Origin: Peptococcaceae bacterium UBA6116
Lineage (GTDB): Bacteria; Bacillota; Desulfitobacteriia; Desulfitobacteriales; Syntrophobotulaceae
Assembly: GCA_002423425.1 (NCBI GenBank)
Contig: DIWC01000018.1
Coordinates: 20,306-84,305, forward strand
Length of the DNA: 64,000 nt
Reading direction: 5' to 3'
Each line of letters starts with the position of its first letter. Within the stretch, counting starts at the first letter, position 1. The position numbers and the translations under genes are program-made. The notes under the pieces are model-generated. The model searched no databases and was not told the DNA's origin. It worked only from the letters and a program-made list of their open reading frames with translations. Shown here piece after piece: positions 1-7,963 of this stretch.

Positions 1-2
1 CC

Positions 3-1583
3 GATCTTAATGCTCATCCCCATTTGGATTGCCATGGGGATTTTGCCGTTGTCCATAACGGTATTATAGAAAACTATCTGGAATTAAGAGAGTGGTTGTC
101 AAGTCAAGGACATCTTTTCCGTTCAGAAACAGATACGGAAGTACTTGCCCATCTGGTTGAGCATTATTATGAGGGTGATCTCGAAGAAGCTGTTCGCCAA
201 ACATTGGCCAAAGTGACCGGTTCTTATGCCACGGTGATTTTAAGCTCAAAGCATCCGGGTATCCTAGTAGCAGCTCGCAAAGATAGTCCGATGATCGTGG
301 GGATAGGCGAAAACGAATACTTTATTGCCAGTGACATACCGGCTGTGCTCAAATACACCAGAAATACCTATATTATGGAAGATGGCGAAATGGTTACTGT
401 ATCCGATAAAGGAATCAAGTTCTGCGACTTTTATGGTAAAACTCTGGAGAAGATAATTTTTGAAGTTACGTGGGATCCCATCGCCGCGGAAAAAGGCGGG
501 TACGAGCATTTTATGCTCAAAGAAATTTTTGAGCAGCCCAAAGCCTTAAGGGATACCTTAGCCGGCAGGCTGAACGATGATAAAGTTGTTCTCCAGGAAG
601 TGGATTTATCCCCGAGTGAAGTAGCGGCTTTTAATAAGGTGGCCATTGTAGGGTGTGGCACAGCTTACCACGCCGGACTGATTGGCCAGGGTCTGATCGA
701 ACATTGGGCCAAGATTCCGGTAGAGGTCGATATTGCTTCCGAGTTCAGGTATAGGGCACCGCTTATAGATGACAAAAGCTTAGTGGTAGTGATTAGTCAA
801 TCGGGGGAAACGGCCGATACGCTTGCCGCTTTGCGGGAATCAAAAAAGAAGGGTGCCCGAGTGATTGCTATCACCAACGTTGTGGGAAGTTCGGTTTCCC
901 GGGAAGCCCATGATGTTATCTATACTTGGGCCGGTCCCGAGATCGCGGTTGCCTCGACAAAAGCTTATACCACCCAGATAGAAGGGATGATTCTTTTAGC
1001 CCTTTATCTTACCCAGGCTAAAGGGACCATGTCTCAAGAATGGATTAATGAAATCATAGCGGAATTACGAAAGATTCCTGATAAGGCCGAGGAGATTCTG
1101 GAGCAGGCTTACGCGATTGAACAATTATCGCAATGTTTCTTCGGAGTAGATAGCGCATTCTTTCTTGGACGCGGCTTGGACTGGGCAGTCGCCCAGGAAG
1201 GTTCCCTCAAGCTAAAAGAAATTTCCTATATTCATGCCGAAGCTTATGCCGCAGGCGAACTCAAACATGGAACATTAGCCTTGATCACCGAAAAAACACC
1301 GGTGGTTGCCATAGCTACCCAAAGAGATCTTTACGAGAAGACCCTGTCCAATGTCATTGAGGTCAAGGCCAGAGATGCCAAGGTCATAGGATTCACGTTT
1401 GAAGGCAATCATGATTTCGGTAAGTCGGTAGATGAATTGTTCTATCTCCCTGATACAGCTAATGAACTGGCCCCAATTTTGACGGTAATCCCGCTTCAGC
1501 TCCTGGCGTACTACGTGTCCGTAGCCAGAGGCAATGATGTCGATAAGCCGAGAAACCTGGCCAAGAGTGTGACGGTGGAGTAA
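3..1583 (+). CDS. glmS: Glutamine--fructose-6-phosphate aminotransferase (5' truncated by window edge)
   Basis: Makes glucosamine-6-phosphate from fructose-6-phosphate and glutamine, the first step to UDP-GlcNAc for peptidoglycan; cytosolic. The frame is open from base 3 and continues upstream of the window, so the N-terminal nucleophile Cys and roughly the first 80-85 residues are missing. The rest of the glutaminase domain is visible (VVHNGIIENY near the start), followed by two SIS sugar-isomerase domains (VISQSGETADT; GRGLDWAVAQEGSLKLKE) and the canonical C-terminal KPRNLAKSVTVE. The TTG at base 24 is internal and is not the true start. Family length is about 600 residues, so only the 5' end is lost. 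Identification is very secure. Confidence 0.97.
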   Translation, partial: DLNAHPHLDCHGDFAVVHNGIIENYLELREWLSSQGHLFRSETDTEVLAHLVEHYYEGDLEEAVRQTLAKVTGSYATVILSSKHPGILVAARKDSPMIVGIGENEYFIASDIPAVLKYTRNTYIMEDGEMVTVSDKGIKFCDFYGKTLEKIIFEVTWDPIAAEKGGYEHFMLKEIFEQPKALRDTLAGRLNDDKVVLQEVDLSPSEVAAFNKVAIVGCGTAYHAGLIGQGLIEHWAKIPVEVDIASEFRYRAPLIDDKSLVVVISQSGETADTLAALRESKKKGARVIAITNVVGSSVSREAHDVIYTWAGPEIAVASTKAYTTQIEGMILLALYLTQAKGTMSQEWINEIIAELRKIPDKAEEILEQAYAIEQLSQCFFGVDSAFFLGRGLDWAVAQEGSLKLKEISYIHAEAYAAGELKHGTLALITEKTPVVAIATQRDLYEKTLSNVIEVKARDAKVIGFTFEGNHDFGKSVDELFYLPDTANELAPILTVIPLQLLAYYVSVARGNDVDKPRNLAKSVTVE

Positions 1584-1666
1584 CAATCTTTGTCAATAAA
1601 GTGTATTATTGGTGTTAGCAAATATTATCAGAGAAACATTAAGGGAATTGAAGGGGTGTGATAATA

Positions 1667-2329
1667 ATGAAAAGGTCTACCAGATCATTTCTCGTCGTTA
1701 TTATTATTTTATTGAGTTTAGCAGCAGTAAGCTGTGCCAAACAACAGGATTCCCAGCCTAAACAAACAAACGAAAGTGCTAATGTTAATGTTAAGAATAA
1801 TGGTTCTGCCGTGAAAAGTTCGAAACCCGGAGATTTCTTTCCTTCAGCAAGCGGCCTATCCTGGGAATATCAAGGTGAGGGCAATGAATATGCAACTTTT
1901 ACCCGAAAAGTTGTTTTTACAGATGGGGATCTTGCTCAGATCAGAGAAGATAATGGCGGGACTGTTAGTGCCTCTGTTTATCAAATTACTCCCGAGGCTG
2001 TTACAAGGAAATTTTTTCTTGGAGAGGCTTATGATGAGACTAATTACCTGAAGAATGAACCTAACCAAAATTTGATAATTATCGAATCGCCTCTTGAAGT
2101 TGGGACAAAGTGGAATGATCCTAACGGCACGAAGGAAATTGTTGATATCAAAGCCAGTGTGGATACCCCGGTCGGAAATTTTACCGACTGCCTTAAAATA
2201 AAAATTCCCAATCAAGGTTCGATTGTTTATGAGTATTATAAGGAAGGTATCGGCCTGGTCAAAAGGGAATTTATTTCTGATGGAAATAAAATCACCTCAA
2301 GCCTGAAAAAGTACGGGCTAGAGAAATAA
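1667..2329 (+). CDS. Putative secreted lipoprotein of unknown function
   Basis: A 220-residue protein beginning with a Lys/Arg-rich n-region, a hydrophobic stretch (FLVVIIILLSLAAVS) and a Cys that fits a loose lipobox (AAVSC), followed by a low-complexity Gln/Asn/Ser linker typical of surface lipoproteins. The mature part is soluble and predicted beta-rich, but I recognise no family. I chose the ATG at 1667 because AAGGGG ends about 10 bases upstream; the in-frame GTG at 1658 overlaps that site. The gene stands alone, followed by an intrinsic terminator. It probably sits on the outer face of the membrane; no role is claimed. Confidence 0.75.
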   Translation: MKRSTRSFLVVIIILLSLAAVSCAKQQDSQPKQTNESANVNVKNNGSAVKSSKPGDFFPSASGLSWEYQGEGNEYATFTRKVVFTDGDLAQIREDNGGTVSASVYQITPEAVTRKFFLGEAYDETNYLKNEPNQNLIIIESPLEVGTKWNDPNGTKEIVDIKASVDTPVGNFTDCLKIKIPNQGSIVYEYYKEGIGLVKREFISDGNKITSSLKKYGLEK

Positions 2330-2355
2330 TGTTTGATGAAGTAAAAAAATATTTA

Positions 2356-2409
2356 GATACCCCGAGAATTTGGTTTAGTTCAGTTCAGTTATTTCCGGGG
2401 TGTCTTTTT
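2356..2409 (+). terminator. Intrinsic terminator after the lipoprotein gene
   Basis: GATACCCCG pairs with CGGGGTGTC across a loop of about 30 bases and is followed by TTTTT. It ends the transcript of the lipoprotein gene. Confidence 0.75.
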
Positions 2410-2514
2410 ATAGCTATATTCTAAATTAAATCTATCTTGTTAGCTAATGGGTTTCCCGGCTTCTTACTATTTATAAGAAATCTTGTATTATTATAAATAA
2501 AAGGGATTGTAAAA

Positions 2515-2780
2515 ATGGATTTTATTACTCTAATTGATGTAAAGAAAAATACCGAGGTTAAAGCCTATATTGAACTGGCAAAGAATGCGGGATATCTCCA
2601 TGATATTGGAAATTTGGTAAATAGGGCGATGAGGCTTCAGCTTTTCCTGTAAATTGCCTGTCAGCGGCTTTGATCTTAGCTGATAAAAGTGATGTTCGGC
2701 GTAGTAGAGTACAGAACACCAATATACTTACTTTTGACATCCATGACAGAGTTAATTATGCTGTAAGTGAATGGGAATAG
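2515..2780 (+). pseudogene. Remnant of an HD-domain phosphohydrolase
   Basis: Two reading frames together give pieces of a Firmicutes HD-domain protein. An N-terminal piece (VKKNTEVKAYIE) is fused directly to AGYLHDIGNLVNR, which holds the HD metal-binding pair. After a frameshift comes ALILADKSDVRRSRV, then TFDIHDRVNYAV up to a stop at 2780. The first HD histidine region and the segment between the HD and ADKSD motifs are missing, so at least two internal deletions and one frameshift have occurred. It cannot make an active enzyme. The family assignment rests on recalled motif order and no alignment was run. Confidence 0.7.
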
Positions 2781-2816
2781 ACATAGATACTGGTTCAATT
2801 TTCCTCAATAGAATGA

Positions 2817-3002
2817 TTTTATGCCGGGGCTTGTTCCTCCGACGTAGAATTATTTGCGGGATTTTTTCGGGGAAGGTTGGAACATGGGATATATCTTGCT
2901 CCCAGTCAGTATGAGGCTGTTTTTGTTTCTATTGCTCATTCCGATAAGGATATTGACTTTACCCTGGAACAGGCACAGTTAGTTTTCAGGTGTTTAAATT
3001 GA
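2817..3002 (+). pseudogene. hemL: C-terminal remnant of glutamate-1-semialdehyde aminomutase (hemL)
   Basis: An open frame without a usable start begins right after a stop and runs 61 codons to TGA. It contains FAGFFRGRLEHGIYLAPSQ and then EAVFVSIAHSDKDID, the standard C-terminal signature of HemL, the tetrapyrrole-pathway aminomutase. The N-terminal 350 or so residues, including the PLP lysine, are absent. It lies directly after the HD-domain remnant, so the two genes were joined by deletion. Intact HemL must be encoded elsewhere if the organism makes tetrapyrroles by this route. Confidence 0.75.
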
Positions 3003-3037
3003 GCCCTAAATAATTTTTAAACCCATAATGAGCTGTA

Positions 3038-3067
3038 TTGACATAGTTGAACGTAGTATGATAAAAT
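3038..3067 (+). promoter_or_regulatory. Sigma-A type promoter of the carD-like gene
   Basis: TTGACA at 3038-3043, an 18-base spacer and TAAAAT at 3062-3067. It lies 70 bases upstream of the CarD/CdnL start codon, the only gene it could serve. Confidence 0.55.
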
Positions 3068-3139
3068 AACGTTTTTTTTTGTATTTTAGCTAATAATATA
3101 ATATAATAAGAAGGTGGTACTTATTTCGGAGGTGGCGAT

Positions 3140-3655
3140 ATGTTTGAGATAGGCGATGTAATATTTTATCCTATGCATGGTGCTGGTTTTATTGAGGCTA
3201 TAGAAGAAAAAGAAATTTTAGGAGAGAATAAATTATATTATGTTCTGAAGATACCTCATATGAGCGTTAGGATTATGATTCCTAAAGAAAAAGCAGCCAG
3301 CTCAGGTATACGCAGGGTAGTCGATCCGGATATTATGGAGAATGCCCTTGAATGCTTTTTCCAGGGGACAACCGATCCTGATATTTATATTAACAATAGA
3401 TATTGTATAAGTATCAATAGAAATAAGATTAAGAGCGGCGATATCTACCAAGGAACTGAGATTATCCGTGACCTAATTAGGAAAAGCAAAAAAATCAAGC
3501 TGGGGACAGAAGATAAGAACATGTTGGATAATGCACGTCAGATATTAGTTAGTGAACTTATTCAAGTAAAAGGGATTGATGCCGAAGAGGCAGAAATTAT
3601 TTTAGATAAAGTAATCCAAGGGGAAGAGACTACATTAGTTTCTTCAGAGATATAA
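3140..3655 (+). CDS. CarD/CdnL-family RNA polymerase-binding regulator
   Basis: A 171-residue protein whose first 60 residues match the CarD/CdnL/TRCF RNA-polymerase interaction fold (FEIGDVIFYPMHGAGFIEAIEEKE), followed by an alpha-helical C-terminal domain. Family members bind the beta subunit and stabilise open promoter complexes, tuning housekeeping and stress transcription; they act at the nucleoid. The ATG at 3140 has a strong site (GGAGGTGG) 8 bases upstream. Length fits CdnL proteins (about 160 residues). It is monocistronic with its own promoter. Which promoters it controls cannot be read here. Confidence 0.9.
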   Translation: MFEIGDVIFYPMHGAGFIEAIEEKEILGENKLYYVLKIPHMSVRIMIPKEKAASSGIRRVVDPDIMENALECFFQGTTDPDIYINNRYCISINRNKIKSGDIYQGTEIIRDLIRKSKKIKLGTEDKNMLDNARQILVSELIQVKGIDAEEAEIILDKVIQGEETTLVSSEI

Positions 3656-3937
3656 ATTTGTTTATTCCTGGGCGGAGATCACGATAGCATTGGGTCCGGC
3701 GTAACAGGCGACAATTGAGCTAAATTGCGAAAGTATGCGCAATGTGTCTGGCGATCCATCGCAAGACGCTTTTTTCTTTGCTCATTATAATCATTAAAAA
3801 AACCCTTCACTGTCCCTAGCAGATAACTATTGATTATGATATGATCTTGAAGGATAATTATCTCATTATACATTACTTCTAATTCTATCTTACAATTCAT
3901 TTGTATTCTGTAGTTTCAGTACTAGGAGGAGAATAGC
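3656..3937. other. Intergenic region before metA, possible decayed coding tail
   Basis: No SAM or T-box RNA is recognisable before metA. On the minus strand the segment from about 3665 to 3730 reads SSIVACYAGPNAIVISAQ before a stop, which looks like the end of a lost gene (a DegV-like C-terminus is only a guess). A 73-codon minus-strand frame here has no supporting family. Confidence 0.3.
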
Positions 3938-4858
3938 ATGCCTATAAAAATACCTGACAACCTTCCTGCCAAAGGAATCTTAGAAAAGGAGAATATCTTT
4001 ATCATGGGTGAAGACCGGGCCATGCATCAAGATATCCGGCCTTTGAGAATTGCTTTATTAAATTTGATGCCCACTAAGATAGTGACCGAAACCCAGTATT
4101 TTCGTCTTATGAGTAATTCTCCTTTACAGATTGAGATTACTTTACTTTATACAAAAACCCATAAACCTATGAATACACCGGAGGAGCATTTCAGTAGATT
4201 TTATTGTTCCTTTGATGAAATAAAAGATCAGAAATTTGATGGTCTGATAATTACAGGAGCGCCGGTGGAAAATCTTGAATTCGAGGAAGTAGATTATTGG
4301 GAAGAGCTTCAACAAATAATGGAATGGAGCCTGCTTAATGTTTATTCCACGATGTATGTTTGCTGGGGGGCTCAGGCAGGGCTTTATTATCACTACGGAA
4401 TTCCCAAATACCCTCTCAAACAGAAAATGTTTGGAATTTTTGGTCATAAAATTATCAATAAAGAAAAAAATAGCTTTTTACGCGGGTTTGACGATTTTTT
4501 CTTTGCTCCGCACTCCCGCCATACCGAAGTAAAAGCCGGGGATATAATAATACACCCGGAATTAGAGATTTTGGCCAATTCTGAGGAGGCAGGGGTTTAT
4601 ATGGTTGCCCGTAAGGACGGCAGGCAGATTTTTGTCACAGGTCATCCCGAATACGAGGCCTTGACCTTAAAAGGAGAATATGATAGAGATGTAAACAAGG
4701 GTTTGCCGATTTCAGTTCCGAAGAATTATTTCCCTGATAATGATCCACAGAAGGAGCCTATCGTAACCTGGCGGGGACATGCGAATCTTTTGCTCCTAAA
4801 CTGGCTAAATTATTATGTCTACCAAGAAACTCCTTATGACTTAAGTAAAATAGGGTAA
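3938..4858 (+). CDS. metA: Homoserine O-acetyltransferase (MetA family)
   Basis: Acylates homoserine, the committed step of methionine synthesis. The 306-residue protein is full length, with the catalytic Cys142 in YVCWGAQAG and the His/Glu pair in VTGHPEYE (236 and 238). The acyl-CoA selectivity position, residue 111, is Glu (GAPVENLE), which in this family marks acetyl-CoA rather than succinyl-CoA use, so many databases would mislabel it a succinyltransferase. AGGAGG lies 8 bases before the ATG. O-acetylhomoserine would feed a sulfhydrylase such as MetY, whose only trace in this window is a remnant near 11 kb; metH follows at 34 kb. Confidence 0.95.
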   Translation: MPIKIPDNLPAKGILEKENIFIMGEDRAMHQDIRPLRIALLNLMPTKIVTETQYFRLMSNSPLQIEITLLYTKTHKPMNTPEEHFSRFYCSFDEIKDQKFDGLIITGAPVENLEFEEVDYWEELQQIMEWSLLNVYSTMYVCWGAQAGLYYHYGIPKYPLKQKMFGIFGHKIINKEKNSFLRGFDDFFFAPHSRHTEVKAGDIIIHPELEILANSEEAGVYMVARKDGRQIFVTGHPEYEALTLKGEYDRDVNKGLPISVPKNYFPDNDPQKEPIVTWRGHANLLLLNWLNYYVYQETPYDLSKIG

Positions 4859-5206
4859 AAATAGAAGCTCCTCAAAACTAATAATTCTTATTCATTATCG
4901 TTTCTGACTTGACTATGAAAAATTTCTTCTGTCAAATCTTTCTTGATGAGCTGAATCTGAGAAATCACTTATTTTGCCACTCTTGCTTTGGAAGCAGCGT
5001 CGGCTGCGGTCCTTATTTCTCCTTTATCATCGGAATGGCCGACCCACCCAAGTTAATCTATTTAGAAAAAAATTAAAAGGGCTGTCCTAAAAAAATTAAG
5101 GCGGTCCTTTCGTGTTTTTACTGGAGGTTTTTTACTGCAGAATAGTGATGGTTTTATTATGATCATCTATTAAATAAATTTAGATAAGAGAGTCGAAAAT
5201 AAAATC
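4859..5206. other. Non-coding stretch between metA and the marR-type gene
   Basis: About 350 bases with no supported gene. Around 4900-5050 the minus strand gives short coding-like strings broken by stops, which may be another eroded gene that I cannot identify. No clear terminator follows metA. Confidence 0.3.
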
Positions 5207-5241
5207 TTGACAGTTTGGTTAAACTAGTTGTATTATACAAC
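5207..5241 (+). promoter_or_regulatory. Promoter and palindromic operator of the MarR-family gene
   Basis: TTGACA at 5207-5212 and TATTAT at 5231-5236 (18-base spacer). A 15-bp palindrome, GTTGTATTATACAAC (5227-5241), lies exactly over the -10 box, so a bound dimer would block polymerase. A near copy lies downstream at 5731. Autoregulation by the adjacent MarR protein is the simplest reading. Confidence 0.7.
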
Positions 5242-5253
5242 CAAGGAGGCACT

Positions 5254-5697
5254 ATGAATAATAACAGGGAGCTTCTTTGTTTACTGGCCGAGATGACGAA
5301 AGCTACAAGGTGTTGTCAGCAAGATGCTATTTTAGGAAGCTGTATGACTTTTACCCAGTTTTATATTTTGGATTTGGTAGGAAAATATGGAATATTACAG
5401 CTTTCGGATTTACATGCTTTACTTGAAGTTGAAAAGAGTACCTCTACCAGACTGATAGAACCGCTAGTTCAACAAGGTTTAATTATTAAGGAAAGGTCTG
5501 AAATTGACTGCAGGGCTATCAATTTGATACTGACGGATAAAGGCCAAAAAGCTAAGGCTGAGTTGTGGAAACGTGTTGATAGCTTCTTGGGAAAACTTTC
5601 GGCAGAGATTCCGGTGGATAAACAAGAAGAGGTTTATAAAAACGCATCATTATTTCTTAAAGCGGTGAAAAATGTCCTCAATAATAATTGCTGTTAA
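5254..5697 (+). CDS. MarR-family transcriptional regulator
   Basis: A 147-residue winged-helix repressor type: an N-terminal helix, then TFTQFYILDLVGKYG, a recognition-helix segment VEKSTSTRLIEPLVQQGLI and a wing with ERSEIDCRAINLILT, then a C-terminal dimerisation helix. The ATG at 5254 follows AAGGAGG by 6 bases; the longer frame beginning at 5215 would start inside the promoter. Several Cys residues near the N-terminus (RCCQQDA) and a C-terminal NNCC could make it thiol- or metal-responsive, which is inference. It is flanked by two copies of one palindrome, so it probably controls itself and the short unit downstream. Confidence 0.9.
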   Translation: MNNNRELLCLLAEMTKATRCCQQDAILGSCMTFTQFYILDLVGKYGILQLSDLHALLEVEKSTSTRLIEPLVQQGLIIKERSEIDCRAINLILTDKGQKAKAELWKRVDSFLGKLSAEIPVDKQEEVYKNASLFLKAVKNVLNNNCC

Positions 5698-5730
5698 AAC
5701 AATAACTTGCCAGTAACGTTTCACAATATA

Positions 5731-5745
5731 GTTGTATGATACAAG
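5731..5745 (+). promoter_or_regulatory. Second copy of the MarR-type palindrome
   Basis: GTTGTATGATACAAG matches the operator over the marR promoter in 13 of 15 positions and overlaps a TATGAT-like -10 element. It stands 25 bases upstream of the start of a 20-codon frame, implying that the same regulator controls that unit. Confidence 0.55.
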
Positions 5746-5769
5746 CAATTGGGGAGAGGAGGTGGACAC

Positions 5770-5832
5770 ATGTTTACAAAACATTGGATGTTGCGTGAAA
5801 CCGCTCATTGCAAAGAAGGTTGCATAGGTTAG
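5770..5832 (+). CDS. Possible 20-residue Cys-containing peptide, or the stub of a lost gene
   Basis: ATG at 5770 follows a good ribosome site (GGAGGTGG) and reads MFTKHWMLRETAHCKEGCIG before TAG. The unit has its own operator-bearing promoter and a clean terminator just after, so it is transcribed as a discrete short message. It may be a genuine small peptide with a CxxxC pair, or the first 20 codons of a gene deleted down to its leader. I recognise no family. Confidence 0.35.
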   Translation: MFTKHWMLRETAHCKEGCIG

Positions 5833-5859
5833 TCCTGGGGAAGACGGTAAACTCTCCAA

Positions 5860-5894
5860 GGGAGTCCATTCTTGGAATGGGCTCCTTATTATTT
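5860..5894 (+). terminator. Intrinsic terminator of the short MarR-controlled unit
   Basis: GGAGTCCATTC pairs with GAATGGGCTCC over a 3-base loop and is followed by TTATTATTT. It closes the unit that starts at the second operator. Confidence 0.8.
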
Positions 5895-6090
5895 AAAATT
5901 AGTTGATTGGCATTATTTCCTATCAAGACGTTCTTGACAAAAAAATAAAAAAAAGATAAGCTAAAAATACACAAAAACTATAGATATGATAGAGATTGTT
6001 TTAATGGAAAAAGCCTCTGCCAAATTTACTGAATAAGATAGATTATTTTGGGAAATCTTGCAGCAAGACCGGGGAGAGGAGTTGGATTGA

Positions 6091-6257
6091 CTGCGCATTC
6101 TGCTTATAGGTGGCCATGATAGGATGCATCAGGAGTACAAAGCAATAAACCTGTTGAGTTTTAGAAAGTTATTGGCTACCCCGACGGAATAGTCTTATTT
6201 ACTAATACTGTATCCCACCAGATGGTTAATGTTGCGGTCAAAGAAAGAAGGAATTGG
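6091..6257 (+). pseudogene. Remnant of a DUF2325 protein
   Basis: The frame begins RILLIGGHDRMHQEYKAI with CTG in place of the start codon, then loses about 20 codons and shifts frame. It continues VIGYPDGIVLFTNTVSHQM and VNVAVKERR before running into the Rrf2 gene, where its C-terminus is lost. These blocks are the hallmark of DUF2325, a small Firmicutes family of unknown function. The Rrf2 start codon now lies inside the relic. Confidence 0.75.
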
Positions 6258-6258
6258 C

Positions 6259-6708
6259 TTGAAATTATCGACTAAGGGCCGATACGGTCTTAGAGCTATT
6301 TTGGATATTGCCATTAATCAAGATACAGGTCCTGTTACCATTCACAGTATTGCTCAAAGACAGGAAATCTCGGAAAGATATTTGGAACAGCTGCTGGTTA
6401 CGCTTAAACAAAGTGGCTTAATAAACAGCATCCGAGGATTTCAGGGAGGGTATGTCCTGAATAAAGAACTTAAAGATATTTCGGTAGGGGATGTTGTCCG
6501 TGCTTTGGAAGGACCGATTGCTCCGGTTGAATGTGTAGAGGATGGTCGTGCAGGATCTTGTACACGGATTGACTTTTGTGTAACCAGGAAAGTATGGGAT
6601 GATTTAAAGAATGCCATGACCAAGGTGTTGGATTCTTATAGCCTAGAAGATCTGTCGCTTGAATCAAGAAAGATTAAGGACAGAGGATATGACAATTATT
6701 GTATTTAA
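6259..6708 (+). CDS. Rrf2-family transcriptional regulator
   Basis: A winged-helix regulator of about 149 residues with the family's N-terminus (KLSTKGRYGLRAILDIA). I place the start at TTG 6259, with AGAAGGA 6 bases upstream; the longer frame from 6229 reads through DUF2325 debris. After the wing it carries three cysteines (VEC...SCTRIDFC, spacing Cx8Cx5C) where IscR binds an Fe-S cluster, so Fe-S or redox sensing is plausible. Alternatives are a CymR-like cysteine regulator, suggested by larE, epsC and cysK downstream. The target is inference. Confidence 0.88.
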   Translation: MKLSTKGRYGLRAILDIAINQDTGPVTIHSIAQRQEISERYLEQLLVTLKQSGLINSIRGFQGGYVLNKELKDISVGDVVRALEGPIAPVECVEDGRAGSCTRIDFCVTRKVWDDLKNAMTKVLDSYSLEDLSLESRKIKDRGYDNYCI

Positions 6709-6751
6709 CAACTAAGATTATAGCTCATCGGTACAGAAGGGGCTGGATTAG

Positions 6752-7564
6752 ATGTGTCATGACAATAATAAACTTGCTTTACTAAGGCAAGAATTAGAGA
6801 GTATGGGGAAAGTTATCATTGCCTTTTCCGGAGGAGTAGATAGTACTTTCCTGCTAAAAGTTGCCCGGGATGTGCTAGGAAAAAACACAATTGCGATCAC
6901 TGCCCGGTCTTTCGCTTTCCCGGAAAGAGAGCTTAAAGAAGCACGTAATTTTTGTCACCAACAAGGGATAGAACATTTGCTCATTGAGTCCGAGGAGCTG
7001 GACGATCCTGAGTTCAGGAATAACCCTTTGAACCGGTGCTATTTATGTAAAAAACAATTATTTGGAAAAATACTGGGGATAGCGGCTGAACTCAGAATTG
7101 AGCATGTTGCCGAAGGCTCCAACTTAGATGATTTGGCTGATTACCGTCCGGGCAGGCAGGCTTTGATTGAACTAGGAGTTCAAAGTCCTCTTCTGAAGGC
7201 AGGGTTAACCAAGGAAGAAATAAGGATTCTATCTAAAGAATCAGGTCTTCCTACTTGGGATAAGCCATCATTTGCCTGTCTATCCTCAAGAATTCCTTAT
7301 GGAGAAGAGATTACCAGGGAGAAGTTGAAGATGGTGGACTTGGCGGAACAGTATTTACTGAATCTTGGTTTTAAACAAGTTAGAGTACGCCATCACGGAG
7401 ATATTGCCAGGATTGAAGTTTCACCGCAGGATAATGTAAGGATCATGAAACCGACTATCGCCGAAGGTATTTATGAGGCTTTTACCGAGATGGGATTTAA
7501 CTATACGGTACTTGATTTGAAAGGTTACCGCAGCGGAAGCATGAACGAAAAGATTGGCAAATAG
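6752..7564 (+). CDS. larE: ATP-dependent sacrificial sulfur transferase LarE
   Basis: A 270-residue PP-loop enzyme (AFSGGVDSTFLLK, residues 24-36) of the LarE family, which adenylates and thiolates the pyridinium dinucleotide precursor of the nickel-pincer nucleotide cofactor. It has Cys96 and Cys99 (NRCYLCKK) plus Cys176 (SFACLSSRIPYG), the three-cysteine arrangement associated with Fe-S cluster versions that receive sulfur catalytically, rather than the single-Cys sacrificial type. The first codon is ATG 6752 with a GGGGCTGGA-like site. No larB or larC is in the window, so its partner genes, if any, are elsewhere. Rrf2 lies just upstream, and cysteine genes follow. Confidence 0.9.
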   Translation: MCHDNNKLALLRQELESMGKVIIAFSGGVDSTFLLKVARDVLGKNTIAITARSFAFPERELKEARNFCHQQGIEHLLIESEELDDPEFRNNPLNRCYLCKKQLFGKILGIAAELRIEHVAEGSNLDDLADYRPGRQALIELGVQSPLLKAGLTKEEIRILSKESGLPTWDKPSFACLSSRIPYGEEITREKLKMVDLAEQYLLNLGFKQVRVRHHGDIARIEVSPQDNVRIMKPTIAEGIYEAFTEMGFNYTVLDLKGYRSGSMNEKIGK

Positions 7565-7579
7565 GAGGTAAGACTGTTA

Positions 7580-7934
7580 TGGCGGCAACACAGGTTGATC
7601 ATAACTATGACTGATGAGGCGAATATAGAAAGACTACAGCCGAAGAGATCCGGAGAGATACGGATGGACGGGTTGATATTTTAGTCGGCGGAGTCGGAAC
7701 TGGCGGAACAATATGTTGACGAAATATATGAAGTAGAAGCTGAGGAAGCCTTTGAAATGTCCGGAAAACTTGCTAGAATGGAAGGCTTGCTTGTCGGCAT
7801 ATCATCGGGAGCGGCGGTCTTTGCAGCTGTTCAGGTAGCCAAAAGACCGGAGAATAAAGGAAAAACTATCGTTGTTGTTCTCCCTCGACACAGGGGAGAT
7901 ATATCTGTCAACACCTCTTTACCAGGAAGGATAG
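7580..7934 (+). pseudogene. cysK: Decayed cysteine synthase (second cysK copy)
   Basis: Fragments of CysK in changing frames: RKTTAEEIRRDTDG and ILVGGVGTGGT, then a jump of about 50 codons to YVDEIYEVEAEEAFEMSGK and LLVGISSGAAVFAAVQVA. After a single-base frameshift comes DTGEIYLSTPLYQEG and a stop at 7934. The N-terminal half with the PLP lysine is gone. The last portion is in frame with the downstream acetyltransferase, so a naive call (from 7757) would fuse the two. An intact cysK lies 2 kb downstream, which may have relaxed selection on this copy. Confidence 0.85.
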
Positions 7935-7963
7935 GCCAAATGACATTGAGGGAGGAATTAATT

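Noticed and set aside
3679..3900. 73-codon minus-strand gene before metA
   Set aside because: No ribosome site, no family; the surrounding frames suggest coding debris instead.
3656..4000. S-box or Met T-box ahead of metA
   Set aside because: None of the conserved segments are present; the region is too short and A/T rich.
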